Shown: positions 1-9,203 of the stretch, one piece after another
Position numbering within the stretch: position 1 is the stretch's first letter
Layout of the letters: every line of letters starts with the position of its first letter
DNA from: Acidobacteriaceae bacterium KBS 146
GTDB lineage: Bacteria > Acidobacteriota > Terriglobia > Terriglobales > Acidobacteriaceae
Direction: 5' to 3'
DNA length: 64,000 nt
NCBI GenBank assembly: GCA_000688615.1
Contig: JHVA01000001.1
Coordinates: 4,509,001-4,573,000, forward strand
Notes under the pieces: model-generated
Databases searched by the model: none
Seen by the model: the letters and a program-made list of their open reading frames with translations, nothing else
Told to the model about the DNA's origin: nothing
Made by a program: the position numbers and the translations under genes

Positions 1-741
1 AGCTTCATTCATGGTGAGAGGAAGCTGGGGTGGATCCAGTGTCCCGACGATGTCGAGCGTGGGGACCGGACGATCTACTCCGAACAGCAGTTGGAGCTGA
101 GCGGATGCCTGTTGCAATTGAAGCTGGGCGTTGTCGAAATCTGACTCAAACTGTGCCTGCTGAAGATCGATTCGCTCAAAATCCGTTTGGGTGATGTCCC
201 CCGCGTCCAGCCGGGATCGGCTCAAGTCGACAGTTTTGCGGTAGTCGGTGAGGTTTTCCTGCGCGACCGCAAGCGACGCCTTTGCCACCAGCATTGTGGT
301 GAAGGCCTGACGAACGGCAAGCACAAGCTGCCGTTGCTGATCCCTGTACTGGCTTTGCGTTGAATCTGCCGTTGCGCTTGCTGATTCCAGACGCCAGCGG
401 CGTTTCTGTCCACGCTCGAAGAGACGGGAGACCCCAGCCGAATAAAAGAAGGGATTGCCCCCCGTATTATTCACTTCCGGCAGAGTCATCGTCTGACCCA
501 GCAGGGTGAGGTTCGGATTCAGCCGCAGTCCGGCCGTAATCTTGTTCGCCTCCACTGCTGAGACATGCTCCCGTGCCGAAAGCAGATTAGGATTTGCAGC
601 CAGCGCACGATCCACTGCCTGTTGCAGTGTGACCGGTGGAGCTGGAGCGGGGGATGGCGCAGACGGTGGTGTCTGTGCCACGAGTACAGACGCCGCAGAG
701 AAAAAAGCGGCGCCGAAAACACGAAAGGCTTTCGGTGTCAT
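1..741 (-). CDS. TolC-family outer-membrane efflux protein (5' part, runs off the left edge)
   Basis: Reading the minus strand from ATG at 741 gives 247 uninterrupted codons that leave the window at base 1, so only the N-terminal half is present. A signal peptide of about 28 residues ends in VLVAQ|TPP and has no lipobox. The mature part opens with a VTLQQAVDRALAANPNL segment and continues with helix-rich, Gln/Ala-rich sequence (for example SRLDAGDITQTDFERIDLQQ). This is the usual pattern of TolC/CzcC/NodT outer-membrane factors. Such proteins trimerise into the exit duct of RND or ABC tripartite pumps. The pump partners should lie to the left, outside the window, so the substrate cannot be told. 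A GAAGG ribosome site precedes the ATG. Confidence 0.85.
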   Translation of the reverse strand, partial: MTPKAFRVFGAAFFSAASVLVAQTPPSAPSPAPAPPVTLQQAVDRALAANPNLLSAREHVSAVEANKITAGLRLNPNLTLLGQTMTLPEVNNTGGNPFFYSAGVSRLFERGQKRRWRLESASATADSTQSQYRDQQRQLVLAVRQAFTTMLVAKASLAVAQENLTDYRKTVDLSRSRLDAGDITQTDFERIDLQQAQFESDFDNAQLQLQQASAQLQLLFGVDRPVPTLDIVGTLDPPQLPLTMNEA

Positions 742-811
742 ACCCTACCTTCAGGTTGAAACGAAGAGAGAAATCCCGTAAACGCGTACTATTTCTGAGG
801 AACGAAAGGGA

Positions 812-1231
812 TTAGGCCGTGAAGGAAATCATTGGGGGCGGACGTACGCCCGCAGTGCGGACGAGTCCGTCCATCAACTTACGTGGGGAGAGGCGCAGCG
901 TAAATCTTGACAGGCGGGAAAACAGAACCGCGAAGCCAATCAAGAGCAACACGGGAAGCATTCCTGTATCGAGAAGTGCCGCAGTATCATGGGCCAACTG
1001 CAGCAGAGGCATCTCGCTTCTTCTGACTACGTGTTCCAGTTCGATACGATTTTCCATCGCGACCAGATCATCGGTCATGGAGATCACTGGAAGTAGCAGG
1101 ACGAGAAGAAGGGAGAGCGCAATAAGTGCGGTCCAGGTTTGCTTCGTGTGTCCGTGTCGAACCGCCTGCACCCATGTCAAAACAAGAGCGAAGGAAACGG
1201 ACAGCCACAAAAAATTGAGAAGCAACTCCAC
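812..1231 (-). CDS. small hypothetical membrane protein
   Basis: 139 residues from a GTG start (no ATG fits and no strong Shine-Dalgarno is visible). Hydrophobic segments at about residues 3-22, 34-51 and 90-107 suggest three membrane helices, with a polar stretch between the second and third and a basic C-terminal tail. I recognise no family. It lies 70 bases upstream of the TolC-like gene on the same strand and may share its transcript, so a role near the efflux system is possible but only inferred from position. Confidence 0.6.
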   Translation of the reverse strand: MELLLNFLWLSVSFALVLTWVQAVRHGHTKQTWTALIALSLLLVLLLPVISMTDDLVAMENRIELEHVVRRSEMPLLQLAHDTAALLDTGMLPVLLLIGFAVLFSRLSRFTLRLSPRKLMDGLVRTAGVRPPPMISFTA

Positions 1232-1305
1232 GTTCTATCGAGTATAGAGCATCGGGTCGAGGATTCGGAAACGATACCGCTCTGCCCACTCTTGCTCAAA
1301 GCAGG

Positions 1306-1346
1306 CGTAGGTGCTCGCCCCGAGGGCTTCAGGACAGGCACCTACG
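1306..1346 (-). terminator. hairpin, candidate terminator of the HU/IHF gene
   Basis: A perfect 9-base inverted repeat (CGTAGGTGC / GCACCTACG) with a 23-base loop lies 25 bases beyond the stop codon of the HU/IHF gene on the minus strand. No long T tract follows, so intrinsic termination is plausible rather than certain. Confidence 0.4.
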
Positions 1347-1370
1347 TTGAAAGAAAAGAACTTGTATCAA

Positions 1371-1721
1371 TCACATGGCTGGCGGATGATGCGGGTCTAC
1401 GTGCGCATCTTTCCCGGTCTCCGATTTGGGAGACGACTTTATTCCCGTGGGATTCACCGAATCCCGGAGCTCTTTAGACGGCTTGAAAAAAGGCACACGT
1501 TTGGCAGGGACATCTACCTTCTCCCCCGTTTTAGGATTGCGGCCCGTTCGGGCATTCCGTTGACGGGTTCGAAAGCTGCCAAATCCACGAATTTCAATTT
1601 TGTCACCAGCTTTGAGAGCGCCGATGACAGATTCAAAGAGCGTATCGACGATCACTTCGCCATCGCGACGGGTGAGGTCGCCGAGGGAGGTTACCTTGTC
1701 GACAAGATCAGCTTTGGTCAT
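1371..1721 (-). CDS. HU/IHF-family DNA-binding protein
   Basis: Small basic nucleoid protein that bends DNA as a dimer. From the start MTKADLVDKV it has 116 residues: the helical dimerisation part (1-45), then IEIRGFGSFRTRQR and the arm signature RTGRNPKTGEKVDVPAKR, then FKPSKELRDSVN. The wording IEIRGFGSF and FKPxKELRD is closer to IHF-beta than to E. coli HU. A C-terminal extension of about 22 residues (His/Pro/Lys-rich) exceeds the usual 90-100 residues. The frame is open further upstream, to 1766, but ATG 1721 is preceded by AAAGGA at good spacing and begins where the family begins. Confidence 0.9.
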   Translation of the reverse strand: MTKADLVDKVTSLGDLTRRDGEVIVDTLFESVIGALKAGDKIEIRGFGSFRTRQRNARTGRNPKTGEKVDVPAKRVPFFKPSKELRDSVNPTGIKSSPKSETGKDAHVDPHHPPAM

Positions 1722-1952
1722 GAGCGGGGTCCTTTCAATCAGGGAGGGCCGTGCGGCTGCATCCAAATGCCGGCTTACTGACTTGATTATAAATGGGATG
1801 CATCTCTCATCGGAAAGGAAACTCCATTCCCGGTACGAAAATAGGAAATGTGATTCGTCAGGGGTGGATGGCCCCCCGGAAAGATCACAGGGGGCGACTG
1901 GCTCTCAGGACCCCGGGAGCGTGGGTCAAAACTGCTAAAAGCTGGCTGCTCG

Positions 1953-2999
1953 TCACTTCCACATAAAGTAGAAGCCCGGGGCACGGTTCAGCATCTGGCT
2001 GGGGGCTGGGAACAGGTCCTCGCCATCCTCCGTCAGAATCGAGAGCAGGCCGCGCTTGTTCTTCGCTGGCCGAACAATCGTAGGCTCCCCGGAGATTCCC
2101 ACCTGCTTGGCGGTATCGAGTAGAGCGGTACGGAAGCCTCCAATCTGATCGATCAGGCCGAGAGGAAGCGATTGTTCCCCGGTCCACACCTGGCCGGTCG
2201 CCAGTGGTTTGATCTTGTCATCGCTTGTGTGGCGGCCGGTAGCAACATCATGGACGAACTGCGAATACATATTGTCCACCAGGGACTGAAAGTAAGCCTG
2301 TTCCTTGGAGGTGAGATCCCGGCTGGGATCGCCGGCGGACTTCAATTCTCCCGCCGTGATGGTTATGTTCTTCAGCTTGGCCCACTTCAGCAGATCCCCG
2401 TAGTTCATCCACTCCATAATGACGCCGATGGAGCCGACGACTGAGGCCTGGTTGGCATAGATCCGATCACAAGCACTCGCAATGTAATAGGCGCCTGAGG
2501 CTCCCACACTTTCGACAGAGGCGACGATCTTCTTGTGTTTCTCCTGCCGGACTCGAAGGACTTCATGGTAAATCTCCTGCGAAGCCGCCGCCCCGCCACC
2601 CGGCGAGTTGATATGCAGGATGATCGCCCTGACAGAAGAATCGTCGCCGAATTTCCTGAGCTGCGCATCAACCGTCTCTGGAGAGAAGATGACACCCTCA
2701 ATGTCGATCACTGCGATCCGGTCCGTCGGCAAACCCAGCCCTGCTGAGCCCCCATCTCTAATAGACCGCATCATGAACCAGAACATACAGCCAAAGACGA
2801 GACAGATTGCCGCAAACGAACCGCCTATCGCGGCGACGTAAAACCACGGCGACCGGTTTGTCCGGGGACCAGGCCGGTAGACCGGGGGATAGGATCCCGG
2901 CGTGTAGCTATATGAGGTCGCAGGGGAACCGTATCCGCTAAATTGTGGGGGTGGCGGAGGGGGTGGGGTAGACGGCTGTTGGGAAAAATCGTCCTGCAT
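1953..2999 (-). CDS. sppA: signal peptide peptidase SppA, short 36K type
   Basis: Membrane-anchored serine protease that clears cleaved signal peptides in the cell envelope. The 348 residues hold a Pro/Tyr/Ser-rich cytoplasmic tail (1-50, including a run of seven prolines), one membrane helix (about 53-77) and the S49 peptidase domain from about 95. The serine nucleophile is in VGASGAYY (Ser168) and the general-base lysine in GELKSAGDPSR (Lys220), the Ser-Lys dyad of this family. HINSPGGG (129-136) forms the oxyanion region. The length fits the half-size bacterial form, not the 67 kDa tandem E. coli form. It is divergent from the glycosyltransferase at 3210, with a shared 200-base promoter region. 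Confidence 0.93.
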   Translation of the reverse strand: MQDDFSQQPSTPPPPPPPQFSGYGSPATSYSYTPGSYPPVYRPGPRTNRSPWFYVAAIGGSFAAICLVFGCMFWFMMRSIRDGGSAGLGLPTDRIAVIDIEGVIFSPETVDAQLRKFGDDSSVRAIILHINSPGGGAAASQEIYHEVLRVRQEKHKKIVASVESVGASGAYYIASACDRIYANQASVVGSIGVIMEWMNYGDLLKWAKLKNITITAGELKSAGDPSRDLTSKEQAYFQSLVDNMYSQFVHDVATGRHTSDDKIKPLATGQVWTGEQSLPLGLIDQIGGFRTALLDTAKQVGISGEPTIVRPAKNKRGLLSILTEDGEDLFPAPSQMLNRAPGFYFMWK

Positions 3000-3209
3000 G
3001 TTGTGGAGTGTAGCAGGGAACGGGCGGCCCCAGCCCTTTCAGAAGCAACCAAGCGTGGTCGAGAAACGGTTTAGCAATGCAATACCGCCCTTGTGGTGAA
3101 ACAGAAAGTGGTTTTCAGACGTCAAATAATTGCAGTATGATGAACGGCGTTATCCCACGGATTCACTGTCGTCATGCAGGATTTTCCCCCGGGAGGGCCG
3201 GACCGCGCC

Positions 3210-4043
3210 ATGGCGCACCCTGAATTCAGTATCGTCGTCCCCGCTTACAACGAAAGCTCGCGCATCGAGCACGCGCTCGATCGCATTCTTTCCTGCGTGG
3301 ACCAGCAGGGTTGGAACGCGGAAGTTCTGGTCGTCGATGACGGCTCTACCGATAACACCGCAGCGATCATAAAGCGCTGGATGGAAACGCATCCGCGTCT
3401 TCACCTGATTCAGAATCCCGGGAACCGCGGAAAAGGATATTCGGTCAGGAACGGACTCCTGCAGGCTGCAGGCGAAATCGTAATGTTCACAGACGCAGAT
3501 CTCTCAGCTCCCATCGAGGAAGCCGAGAGACTGTTCACAGCCATCCGCGAAGGCGCAGATGTGGCTATCGGCTCGCGCTGGCTTGACCGTGCCCGTCAGA
3601 CAATTCATCAGCCCTTTTATCGGCAGTTCTTCGGTCGCTGCTTCAATTGGATTACGCGCACTGTGATGGGGCTTCCGTTCAAAGACACACAGTGCGGATT
3701 CAAGGCCTTTCGACGGTCGGCAGCACAGATCGTCTTTCGGTTGCAGACGATCGAGCGCTGGGGCTTCGATCCGGAGATTTTGTTCATCGCCCAAAAGCTC
3801 GGCTACGAAATTCAGGAGGTTCCTGTTACCTGGGGACATGACGAGCGCAGCCGCCTCAGCTACCTGAAAGACGGTATCAAGATGCTGGAAGACATGGCGG
3901 TGATCCGGTCAAATTCGATCGCTGGACGGTACGACAAGGCGATCGCGGAGATTCGGGACACGACCTCGATGGTGACCCGGCCGGTACGACGGAACCCGCC
4001 GGTGGTTGTTCATTCTACCCAGGACTCAGGCATCACGAAATAG
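3210..4043 (+). CDS. family 2 glycosyltransferase, dolichyl/polyprenyl-phosphate glucosyltransferase type
   Basis: Transfers a sugar from a nucleotide sugar to a lipid phosphate carrier at the cytoplasmic membrane, supplying envelope glycosylation. The GT-A fold shows FSIVVPAYNESSRI at the N-terminus, VVDDGSTDNT, the metal-binding FTDADLSAPIEEAERL, and DTQCGFKAFRR. The last two are hallmark blocks of the dolichyl-phosphate beta-glucosyltransferase subgroup. There is no C-terminal membrane domain, unlike ArnC/GtrB-type proteins. The frame also has an ATG at 3174 without a ribosome site. ATG 3210 has GGGAGG 13 bases upstream and starts where relatives start, so it is preferred, though the spacing is long. 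A strong terminator follows. Confidence 0.85.
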   Translation: MAHPEFSIVVPAYNESSRIEHALDRILSCVDQQGWNAEVLVVDDGSTDNTAAIIKRWMETHPRLHLIQNPGNRGKGYSVRNGLLQAAGEIVMFTDADLSAPIEEAERLFTAIREGADVAIGSRWLDRARQTIHQPFYRQFFGRCFNWITRTVMGLPFKDTQCGFKAFRRSAAQIVFRLQTIERWGFDPEILFIAQKLGYEIQEVPVTWGHDERSRLSYLKDGIKMLEDMAVIRSNSIAGRYDKAIAEIRDTTSMVTRPVRRNPPVVVHSTQDSGITK

Positions 4044-4060
4044 AACCGGTTCAAAATCAG

Positions 4061-4098
4061 AAACGGGGGAGAGCCAAAGCTCTCCCCCGTTTTGCATG
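4061..4098 (+). terminator. strong rho-independent terminator
   Basis: A 14-base perfect stem (AAACGGGGGAGAGC / GCTCTCCCCCGTTT) with a 4-base loop, ending in TTTTGC, 17 bases after the glycosyltransferase stop codon. Confidence 0.9.
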
Positions 4099-4304
4099 CC
4101 TCGAAGGTGGGATGGTCATGAAGAATCCTTTCGATAAACTCAACTTATTCCTCTGTTGAGATTCCCCTGTAGTGTTTTTGTCTCCCGTTCATGGGAGAGA
4201 TGACGTGTGTCCGCTTCCTTGGTTACTTTGAATCGCTTTGCAGCTCTTGTTGTCCCTTTCCTTGAGTCGCCTTGCACGATAAGACGAGTTAGCTAAGGAG
4301 CGTT

Positions 4305-6359
4305 ATGCGTTGGAAGAAATGCCTGCACGGGATAAGTGCGTCTGTGGCAATCGCCACAGGAACAATGCTCATCGGTTGCGGAACCGGAACGGTTCCCGGA
4401 GCCTCCCTCATATCAACCGGTTCTAGTCTTCCCACGGGGACTGGATCATCTTCTTCAACGACCAATCCGCCGTCTACGGGAACGACGACTTCACCGTCGA
4501 CAGGCACGGGTACATCATCATCGTCCGGAACATCCGGCTCTGGTACATCAGCGACTGCTCCTCCTGTAACGACGCCCGCGAATCCTCCGGCAAGTTCGAC
4601 CACTGGATCTACAACAACTCCTCCCGTGACAACTCCTCCGTCTACGACCCCTTCGACGCCTGCGGCGACACTTTCGGGAACGGTGTTGAGCGGACAAAAT
4701 CTTCCGGTACGGGGTGCGAAGATGACTCTCTATGCTGTGGGGACTTCTGGCTACGGTGCTGGAGCGCGCTCTCTACTCGGTGGATCAGGTTCCGTGCTGA
4801 CGGATGATCGGGGAAGATTTACAGGCTCCTATGTCTGTTCTTCTGCAACAGCCCGGGTTTATCTGATTGCTGCTGGTGGGAACGCAGGGGCGGGAGCTAA
4901 TCAAGGTGCTGTGATGATGTCGGCTCTGGGCGCTTGCGGCACGATCAACGCACAGACGATCGTAGTCAACGAGATCACGACCGTCGCAAGCGTCTATGCG
5001 TTGGAGCAGTTCATGCAGCCCGGCAGCGTTGAGATCGGGGGCAGCAGTTCCAATGCGATTGGTCTCGCTAACGGCTTCAAAACTGCCGCAAATCTCTACG
5101 ACGGAACTACGGGACGTTTGCGTGCGAAGACCCCGGCTGGAAACGGGACCATTCCGCAGACAAAGCTTGATAGCCTAGCCAACCTGTTGGCCAACTGCAT
5201 TGAGTCCGCAACAGGATCGGTTGCATGCACGCGGCTTTACCAGGCCACTGCGATCGCTGGGGTCACGCCGCAGAACACGCTCACGGCGATGCTGAACATC
5301 GCCCTGCATCCTGCGATCAATTTGAAGTCGCTGACGCTGACGGGGCCTTATCAGCCCTGGCTTGCCGGTGCGCCGAATGACTGGACCCTGAGCATTGAAT
5401 ACACAGGCGGCGGTCTGAACTATGGACAGCTGATCGCGTCGGACGCCGAGGGCAATATCTGGGTTCCGAACGCGACAGATCCCGGAACTCTCAGCAAGTT
5501 CGGTCCAGCCGGGGAGCCGTTGTCAGGCGCTGCCGGGTTTGGCGGCGGCGGGCTTAGCTACCCGCAGGCCGTTGCGATCGATCAGGGCGGCAATGTGTGG
5601 GCTGCCAACCAGGGCAATGATTCGGTCAGCGAGCATAGGTCGAATGGAACTGCGAAGTCGGGAGCGGGTTTCAAGGTCAGCGGCCTGAAGCTGCCCTACG
5701 CTTTGGCCATCGATGGTAGCGGAGGCATCTTCACTGTCAACGGGGATAATTCCGTTACGAAGCTGAATTCCTCGGGTGGTTTTGCAGGCCACTTTCAGCA
5801 GGGTGGTCTGGATTTTCCTTTTGCTCTCGCGATTGATCGCTCTCCCAATGTCTGGGTTGCGAACTATGGCTTCAGCAACCGTGTCAGCAGACTTTCCAAT
5901 GCAGGCACTCCCGTGATCGCCAACGGATACTCGGGTGGAGGTATCAATGGCGCTGTTGGGGTGGCCATAGATGCCAGTGGAAATGCCTGGATCGCCAGCT
6001 TCGATCGTCCGGTGGTCAGCAAGTTCAGCACCTCGGGTTCGCCTCTCTCGGGCAGCGGTTATGTCCTTCCAGCAGGTGCGGCTTCGATTGCTGTCGACGG
6101 CGACAACACCATCTGGACGGCGAACTCGGACGGCTCGATCAGCCGGTTTGCAAACCAGGGAACCGCGATCTCGCCAGCAACCGGATATGTCTCCAATGGT
6201 GCGACGGCTGGAGTCGGAATCGCCATCGATCCTTCCGGCAATGTATGGACTTCAGACAATTACGTGAACAGCCTCTTCGAGTACATCGGAGCGGCTGCTC
6301 CAACAACGGTGCCGCTGCAGGTTGCCATCCAGAAGAACCTTATGGGCAAACGGCCCTGA
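4305..6359 (+). CDS. lipoprotein with Ser/Thr/Pro-rich stalk and NHL/Vgb-like beta-propeller
   Basis: A lipoprotein signal peptide ends in the lipobox LIGC (Cys25), so the protein should be lipid-anchored in the envelope. Residues about 38-125 are a low-complexity Ser/Thr/Pro/Gly stalk built from TSPSTGTGTSS-like units. A carboxypeptidase-regulatory-like strand set (LSGTVLSGQNLPVRGAKMTL) follows. From about residue 350 there are at least six propeller blades of the form AIDxxGNVWxANxxxxSVSxx, like NHL, SMP-30 or virginiamycin B lyase propellers. No catalytic residues can be assigned. Surface binding or scaffolding is likely, the ligand unknown. The proline dehydrogenase gene starts 13 bases after its stop, so the two may be co-transcribed. 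Confidence 0.75.
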   Translation: MRWKKCLHGISASVAIATGTMLIGCGTGTVPGASLISTGSSLPTGTGSSSSTTNPPSTGTTTSPSTGTGTSSSSGTSGSGTSATAPPVTTPANPPASSTTGSTTTPPVTTPPSTTPSTPAATLSGTVLSGQNLPVRGAKMTLYAVGTSGYGAGARSLLGGSGSVLTDDRGRFTGSYVCSSATARVYLIAAGGNAGAGANQGAVMMSALGACGTINAQTIVVNEITTVASVYALEQFMQPGSVEIGGSSSNAIGLANGFKTAANLYDGTTGRLRAKTPAGNGTIPQTKLDSLANLLANCIESATGSVACTRLYQATAIAGVTPQNTLTAMLNIALHPAINLKSLTLTGPYQPWLAGAPNDWTLSIEYTGGGLNYGQLIASDAEGNIWVPNATDPGTLSKFGPAGEPLSGAAGFGGGGLSYPQAVAIDQGGNVWAANQGNDSVSEHRSNGTAKSGAGFKVSGLKLPYALAIDGSGGIFTVNGDNSVTKLNSSGGFAGHFQQGGLDFPFALAIDRSPNVWVANYGFSNRVSRLSNAGTPVIANGYSGGGINGAVGVAIDASGNAWIASFDRPVVSKFSTSGSPLSGSGYVLPAGAASIAVDGDNTIWTANSDGSISRFANQGTAISPATGYVSNGATAGVGIAIDPSGNVWTSDNYVNSLFEYIGAAAPTTVPLQVAIQKNLMGKRP

Positions 6360-6372
6360 AGATGGATTCTCA

Positions 6373-7359
6373 ATGCAGTCTGACAGCGTGGGAGAATATC
6401 TCAGCGCAAATGATGCGGTTGCGCTGAGGTCTCAACCTTTGCTTCGATCTGCTTTTATTGCCTTGTCGCAAAACCGGCTCCTGAGAAGGTTTGCAGAACG
6501 ATCTTCGATCGGGCGCAGAATGTCCGGCCGTTTCGTGGCCGGGATGAGCATCGACGAGGCTCTCGCGGTCTGCGAACGGCTGAACCGAGAGGGCATCGCT
6601 GCGACCCTGGACGCGCTGGGTGAGAGCGTCACGACAGAGCCGGAGGCGAGAGCGTCAGCCGATGTTTACCATCGCATGCTGGATGCGATTGCAGCTCGAG
6701 GTTTGAACGCGAACGTAAGCCTCAAGCTCTCGCAGATGGGGATGGACTTTGATCCAGACCTGGCGGAGAAGATCGTCGGCGAGATGGTGGAGCACGCCTC
6801 CGCAGTGGATTCCTTCGTTCGGATTGACATGGAAGGGAGTCCGTACACCGAGGCGACGATTGCGATGACTGAGCGGTTGCAGACGCGTGGCGATGGGCCG
6901 GGCAGAGTGGGAACAGTGTTGCAGGCTTATCTTTACCGGACCGAAGGCGATGTGGAACGGCTGCTGCGGCAGGGGATTCGGATCCGGCTCTGCAAGGGAG
7001 CTTATAAGGAGCCACCAGCGATTGCGTTTCCCGACAAGCCGGACGTTGATGCGAACTACATCAAGCTCGCCGAACGGCTGATGAACTCCGGTGTCTTCTG
7101 CGGGATTGCGACGCACGACGAGGCGATTGTCGATAAGTTGCTGACCTTTACTCGCGAGCACGACGTTCCTCAGGATGCCTTTGAGTTCCAGATGCTCTAC
7201 GGCATTCGAAGAGACCTGCAGCGGCGACTGATCGAACTGGGGTTCGGCGTACGGGTCTACGTGCCCTTCGGACCGGAGTGGTATCCGTACTTCATGCGTC
7301 GGTTGGCGGAGCGGCCCGCAAATCTGTTCTTCCTGGTGAAAAACGCCCTAAAGAGCTAA
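6373..7359 (+). CDS. proline dehydrogenase, monofunctional
   Basis: FAD enzyme that oxidises L-proline to pyrroline-5-carboxylate and passes electrons to the quinone pool. It has 328 residues, matching the short Bacillus/Thermus/Deinococcus-type enzymes rather than the fused PutA. Family signatures are VSLKLSQMGMDFD, FVRIDMEGSPYTE, LQAYLYRTEGDVE, IRLCKGAYKEP, GIATHDE, FEFQMLYGIR and VYVPFGPEWYPYFMRRLAERPAN (abridged). An upstream ATG at 6322 would overlap the lipoprotein gene. ATG 6373 has a GGA ribosome site and clears the upstream stop. The partner pyrroline-5-carboxylate dehydrogenase is not in the window. Confidence 0.93.
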   Translation: MQSDSVGEYLSANDAVALRSQPLLRSAFIALSQNRLLRRFAERSSIGRRMSGRFVAGMSIDEALAVCERLNREGIAATLDALGESVTTEPEARASADVYHRMLDAIAARGLNANVSLKLSQMGMDFDPDLAEKIVGEMVEHASAVDSFVRIDMEGSPYTEATIAMTERLQTRGDGPGRVGTVLQAYLYRTEGDVERLLRQGIRIRLCKGAYKEPPAIAFPDKPDVDANYIKLAERLMNSGVFCGIATHDEAIVDKLLTFTREHDVPQDAFEFQMLYGIRRDLQRRLIELGFGVRVYVPFGPEWYPYFMRRLAERPANLFFLVKNALKS

Positions 7360-7601
7360 CCCCCGGGGTGTAGCTTTTTACGCAAAGTCTTCCAAAATAT
7401 AGACTTAGGTCTGGACTTCCATTTTTTGCCTAAGCGTAAATTGTTGAAAACACGAGGCTCACCCTCTAGATTCAACGCAAAGTCTTGAGGGGAATAGAGT
7501 TAGCTGGGCAGACAAGACTTAACCAGCGTCGGATACTTCTCGGTCTGTCACTCGCTCCAAAATACTTGCTGATTTAAGGATAGCAACTTGGAGAACCCAG
7601 A

Positions 7602-7640
7602 TCGGCAACTTATTGGCTCAATGTTCCAATAAGTTACCGG
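7602..7640. repeat. inverted repeat/hairpin in the 7360-7670 intergenic region
   Basis: An inverted repeat pairs AACTTATTGG with CCAATAAGTT, extended by CGG/CCGG bases around one mismatch, across a 9-base loop. It lies between convergent genes, but no T tract follows on either strand. The same non-coding stretch has two copies of ACGCAAAGTCTT (7380-7391 and 7475-7486). No gene is supported in 7360-7670. Confidence 0.6.
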
Positions 7641-7670
7641 TCTCCGGGGCTTGACAGCTTTTCGGCAGCC

Positions 7671-8969
7671 CTACCTTGAAGCTGTTTGGGTGGAAGGGGG
7701 CTCCTCGAGGAGTTTTTGAACGAGTTCGGTAACTTCACGCTCGAGTGCCTGATGCGCTGCAGGGTTGGCAGGACCTGCGAACCCGGCGTGGATCTCCCTG
7801 ACTCTGCCGTCGCGACCAAGGAAGAAGGATGTTGGCCAGCAGTTGAGATTATCCGCCTGCGAGATCTTCTCGTTGAGCTGATCGGGTGTTCCGGCGACGA
7901 GGACGGGGTAGGTGATGCCGTAGCGCTGGATGAAGGCACGCAGACGAGCGGGATCTTTGAGCTGATCTTCTTCCTCAAAGCTGAGGTCTACAATCTCCAG
8001 CCCTTTGGAGTGGAATCGTTTGTAGAGGCTCTGCAGCAAGGGGGCTTCGTCGTGGCAGTTGGGGCACCAGGAGCCTCCGATCGCAACGATAACAACTTTG
8101 TTGCGGAACTCAGGGTCGGAGCTGGAGACCTGTTTTCCGGCGAGGTTGGGGAAGCTGAAGGTGAAGGGAGCGGACGGGTCCTTGATCCGGGTCTGTTGCG
8201 TGGAGTCGGTTGGAGCCGCCAGGTTTTGCTTGCGGGCCTCCGCGGGCCGGCGAGCTACAAGGTCGCGGGACTGGGCCTTAGCGGCATCGGAGGCGAGGAG
8301 ATTGGAGACAAGAAGGGTGCCATCGGTATGGGGAACGATGGAATAGAGTGCCGGACCGGCGGCGGTGAAGTGGCTAACCGTATATTGATGACCGTCCCAT
8401 GAACCGTAGAGCGAACCGGTGTCTCCATCGATGCGCTGGATAACAGCACGAATGGAGTCGGGCGTGGATGGTTTCGCGATCGGTTCGACCCGAAGCAGCC
8501 AGGCGGATTCACCCTTGCCGCTGGAGACGGCGACCTCCCAATCGCCATGAATGTCGGGGCCGGACTGAGGGGAGGCGGAACCCGCCTGGGGGCGGAGAAT
8601 GACAGGAACCCGGGGAGTGGCATGAGGCGCATTCGAGGTGAGGCCGAAGGTTCCGGTGAGCTGATTGTCGGCGAGAGTCGCCTCAAGGGTACGGGCAAAG
8701 TAATTAAAGCCGAGGAGAAGCTTACCGTTCTGAAACGAGACGGAGGAGGCCGCTGCTCGTTCCGGACCATTAAGGAGAGCCGCCTGCAGATGGGATGGGG
8801 AACCGGTGATCTGAAGGCGGACGGGAACCTGCTGGCCCCGGACGGTCGCTGTCCCTTCCCAGATGCCATTGATGGGTGAGGCAGAGGCATGGAGGACGGC
8901 TGCAGAGAGCACGATTTGGCTGATGAGCACGGCCGGGGCCGATAAAAGCTTACGAGCGAGGACGTTCAT
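7671..8969 (-). CDS. exported TlpA/ResA-like thiol-disulfide oxidoreductase
   Basis: 432 residues with an N-terminal signal sequence (about 1-31). An N-terminal region of roughly 230 residues looks like two repeated beta-rich units (INGIWEGTATVRG near 33 and IHGDWEVAVSSGKG near 140). The C-terminal thioredoxin-fold domain runs from about 265 and contains WCPNC (Trp301, Cys302, Cys305) and the cis-Pro loop in NCWPTSFFLG. It should reduce or isomerise disulfides outside the cytoplasm. The beta-rich module upstream of the redox domain is typical of large acidobacterial and Bacteroidetes TlpA relatives, where it may bind a partner. It is last in a same-strand series after sigma, anti-sigma and DUF3106. 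Confidence 0.85.
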   Translation of the reverse strand: MNVLARKLLSAPAVLISQIVLSAAVLHASASPINGIWEGTATVRGQQVPVRLQITGSPSHLQAALLNGPERAAASSVSFQNGKLLLGFNYFARTLEATLADNQLTGTFGLTSNAPHATPRVPVILRPQAGSASPQSGPDIHGDWEVAVSSGKGESAWLLRVEPIAKPSTPDSIRAVIQRIDGDTGSLYGSWDGHQYTVSHFTAAGPALYSIVPHTDGTLLVSNLLASDAAKAQSRDLVARRPAEARKQNLAAPTDSTQQTRIKDPSAPFTFSFPNLAGKQVSSSDPEFRNKVVIVAIGGSWCPNCHDEAPLLQSLYKRFHSKGLEIVDLSFEEEDQLKDPARLRAFIQRYGITYPVLVAGTPDQLNEKISQADNLNCWPTSFFLGRDGRVREIHAGFAGPANPAAHQALEREVTELVQKLLEEPPSTQTASR

Positions 8970-9203
8970 AAAGGCTCGATTCCTGAGTTGTATGAGGAAA
9001 GGACGATGCAGGAGGGAGCTCTTTGAAAGCTAAGAGCGGACACGCCTCTGCGCTGGCCAGCTTAGGAGCGGCGACAGCGACAACAGAGGGTGTAAGGTGC
9101 GTTCATCCTTAATTAAGGGTAGGACGGTATGACGACGGAGTCAAGAATGATCTTTCTTCAGATGGCGCTGAGGGGGAATCTGCGGAAGGTGCTGCCGGGA
9201 CAG

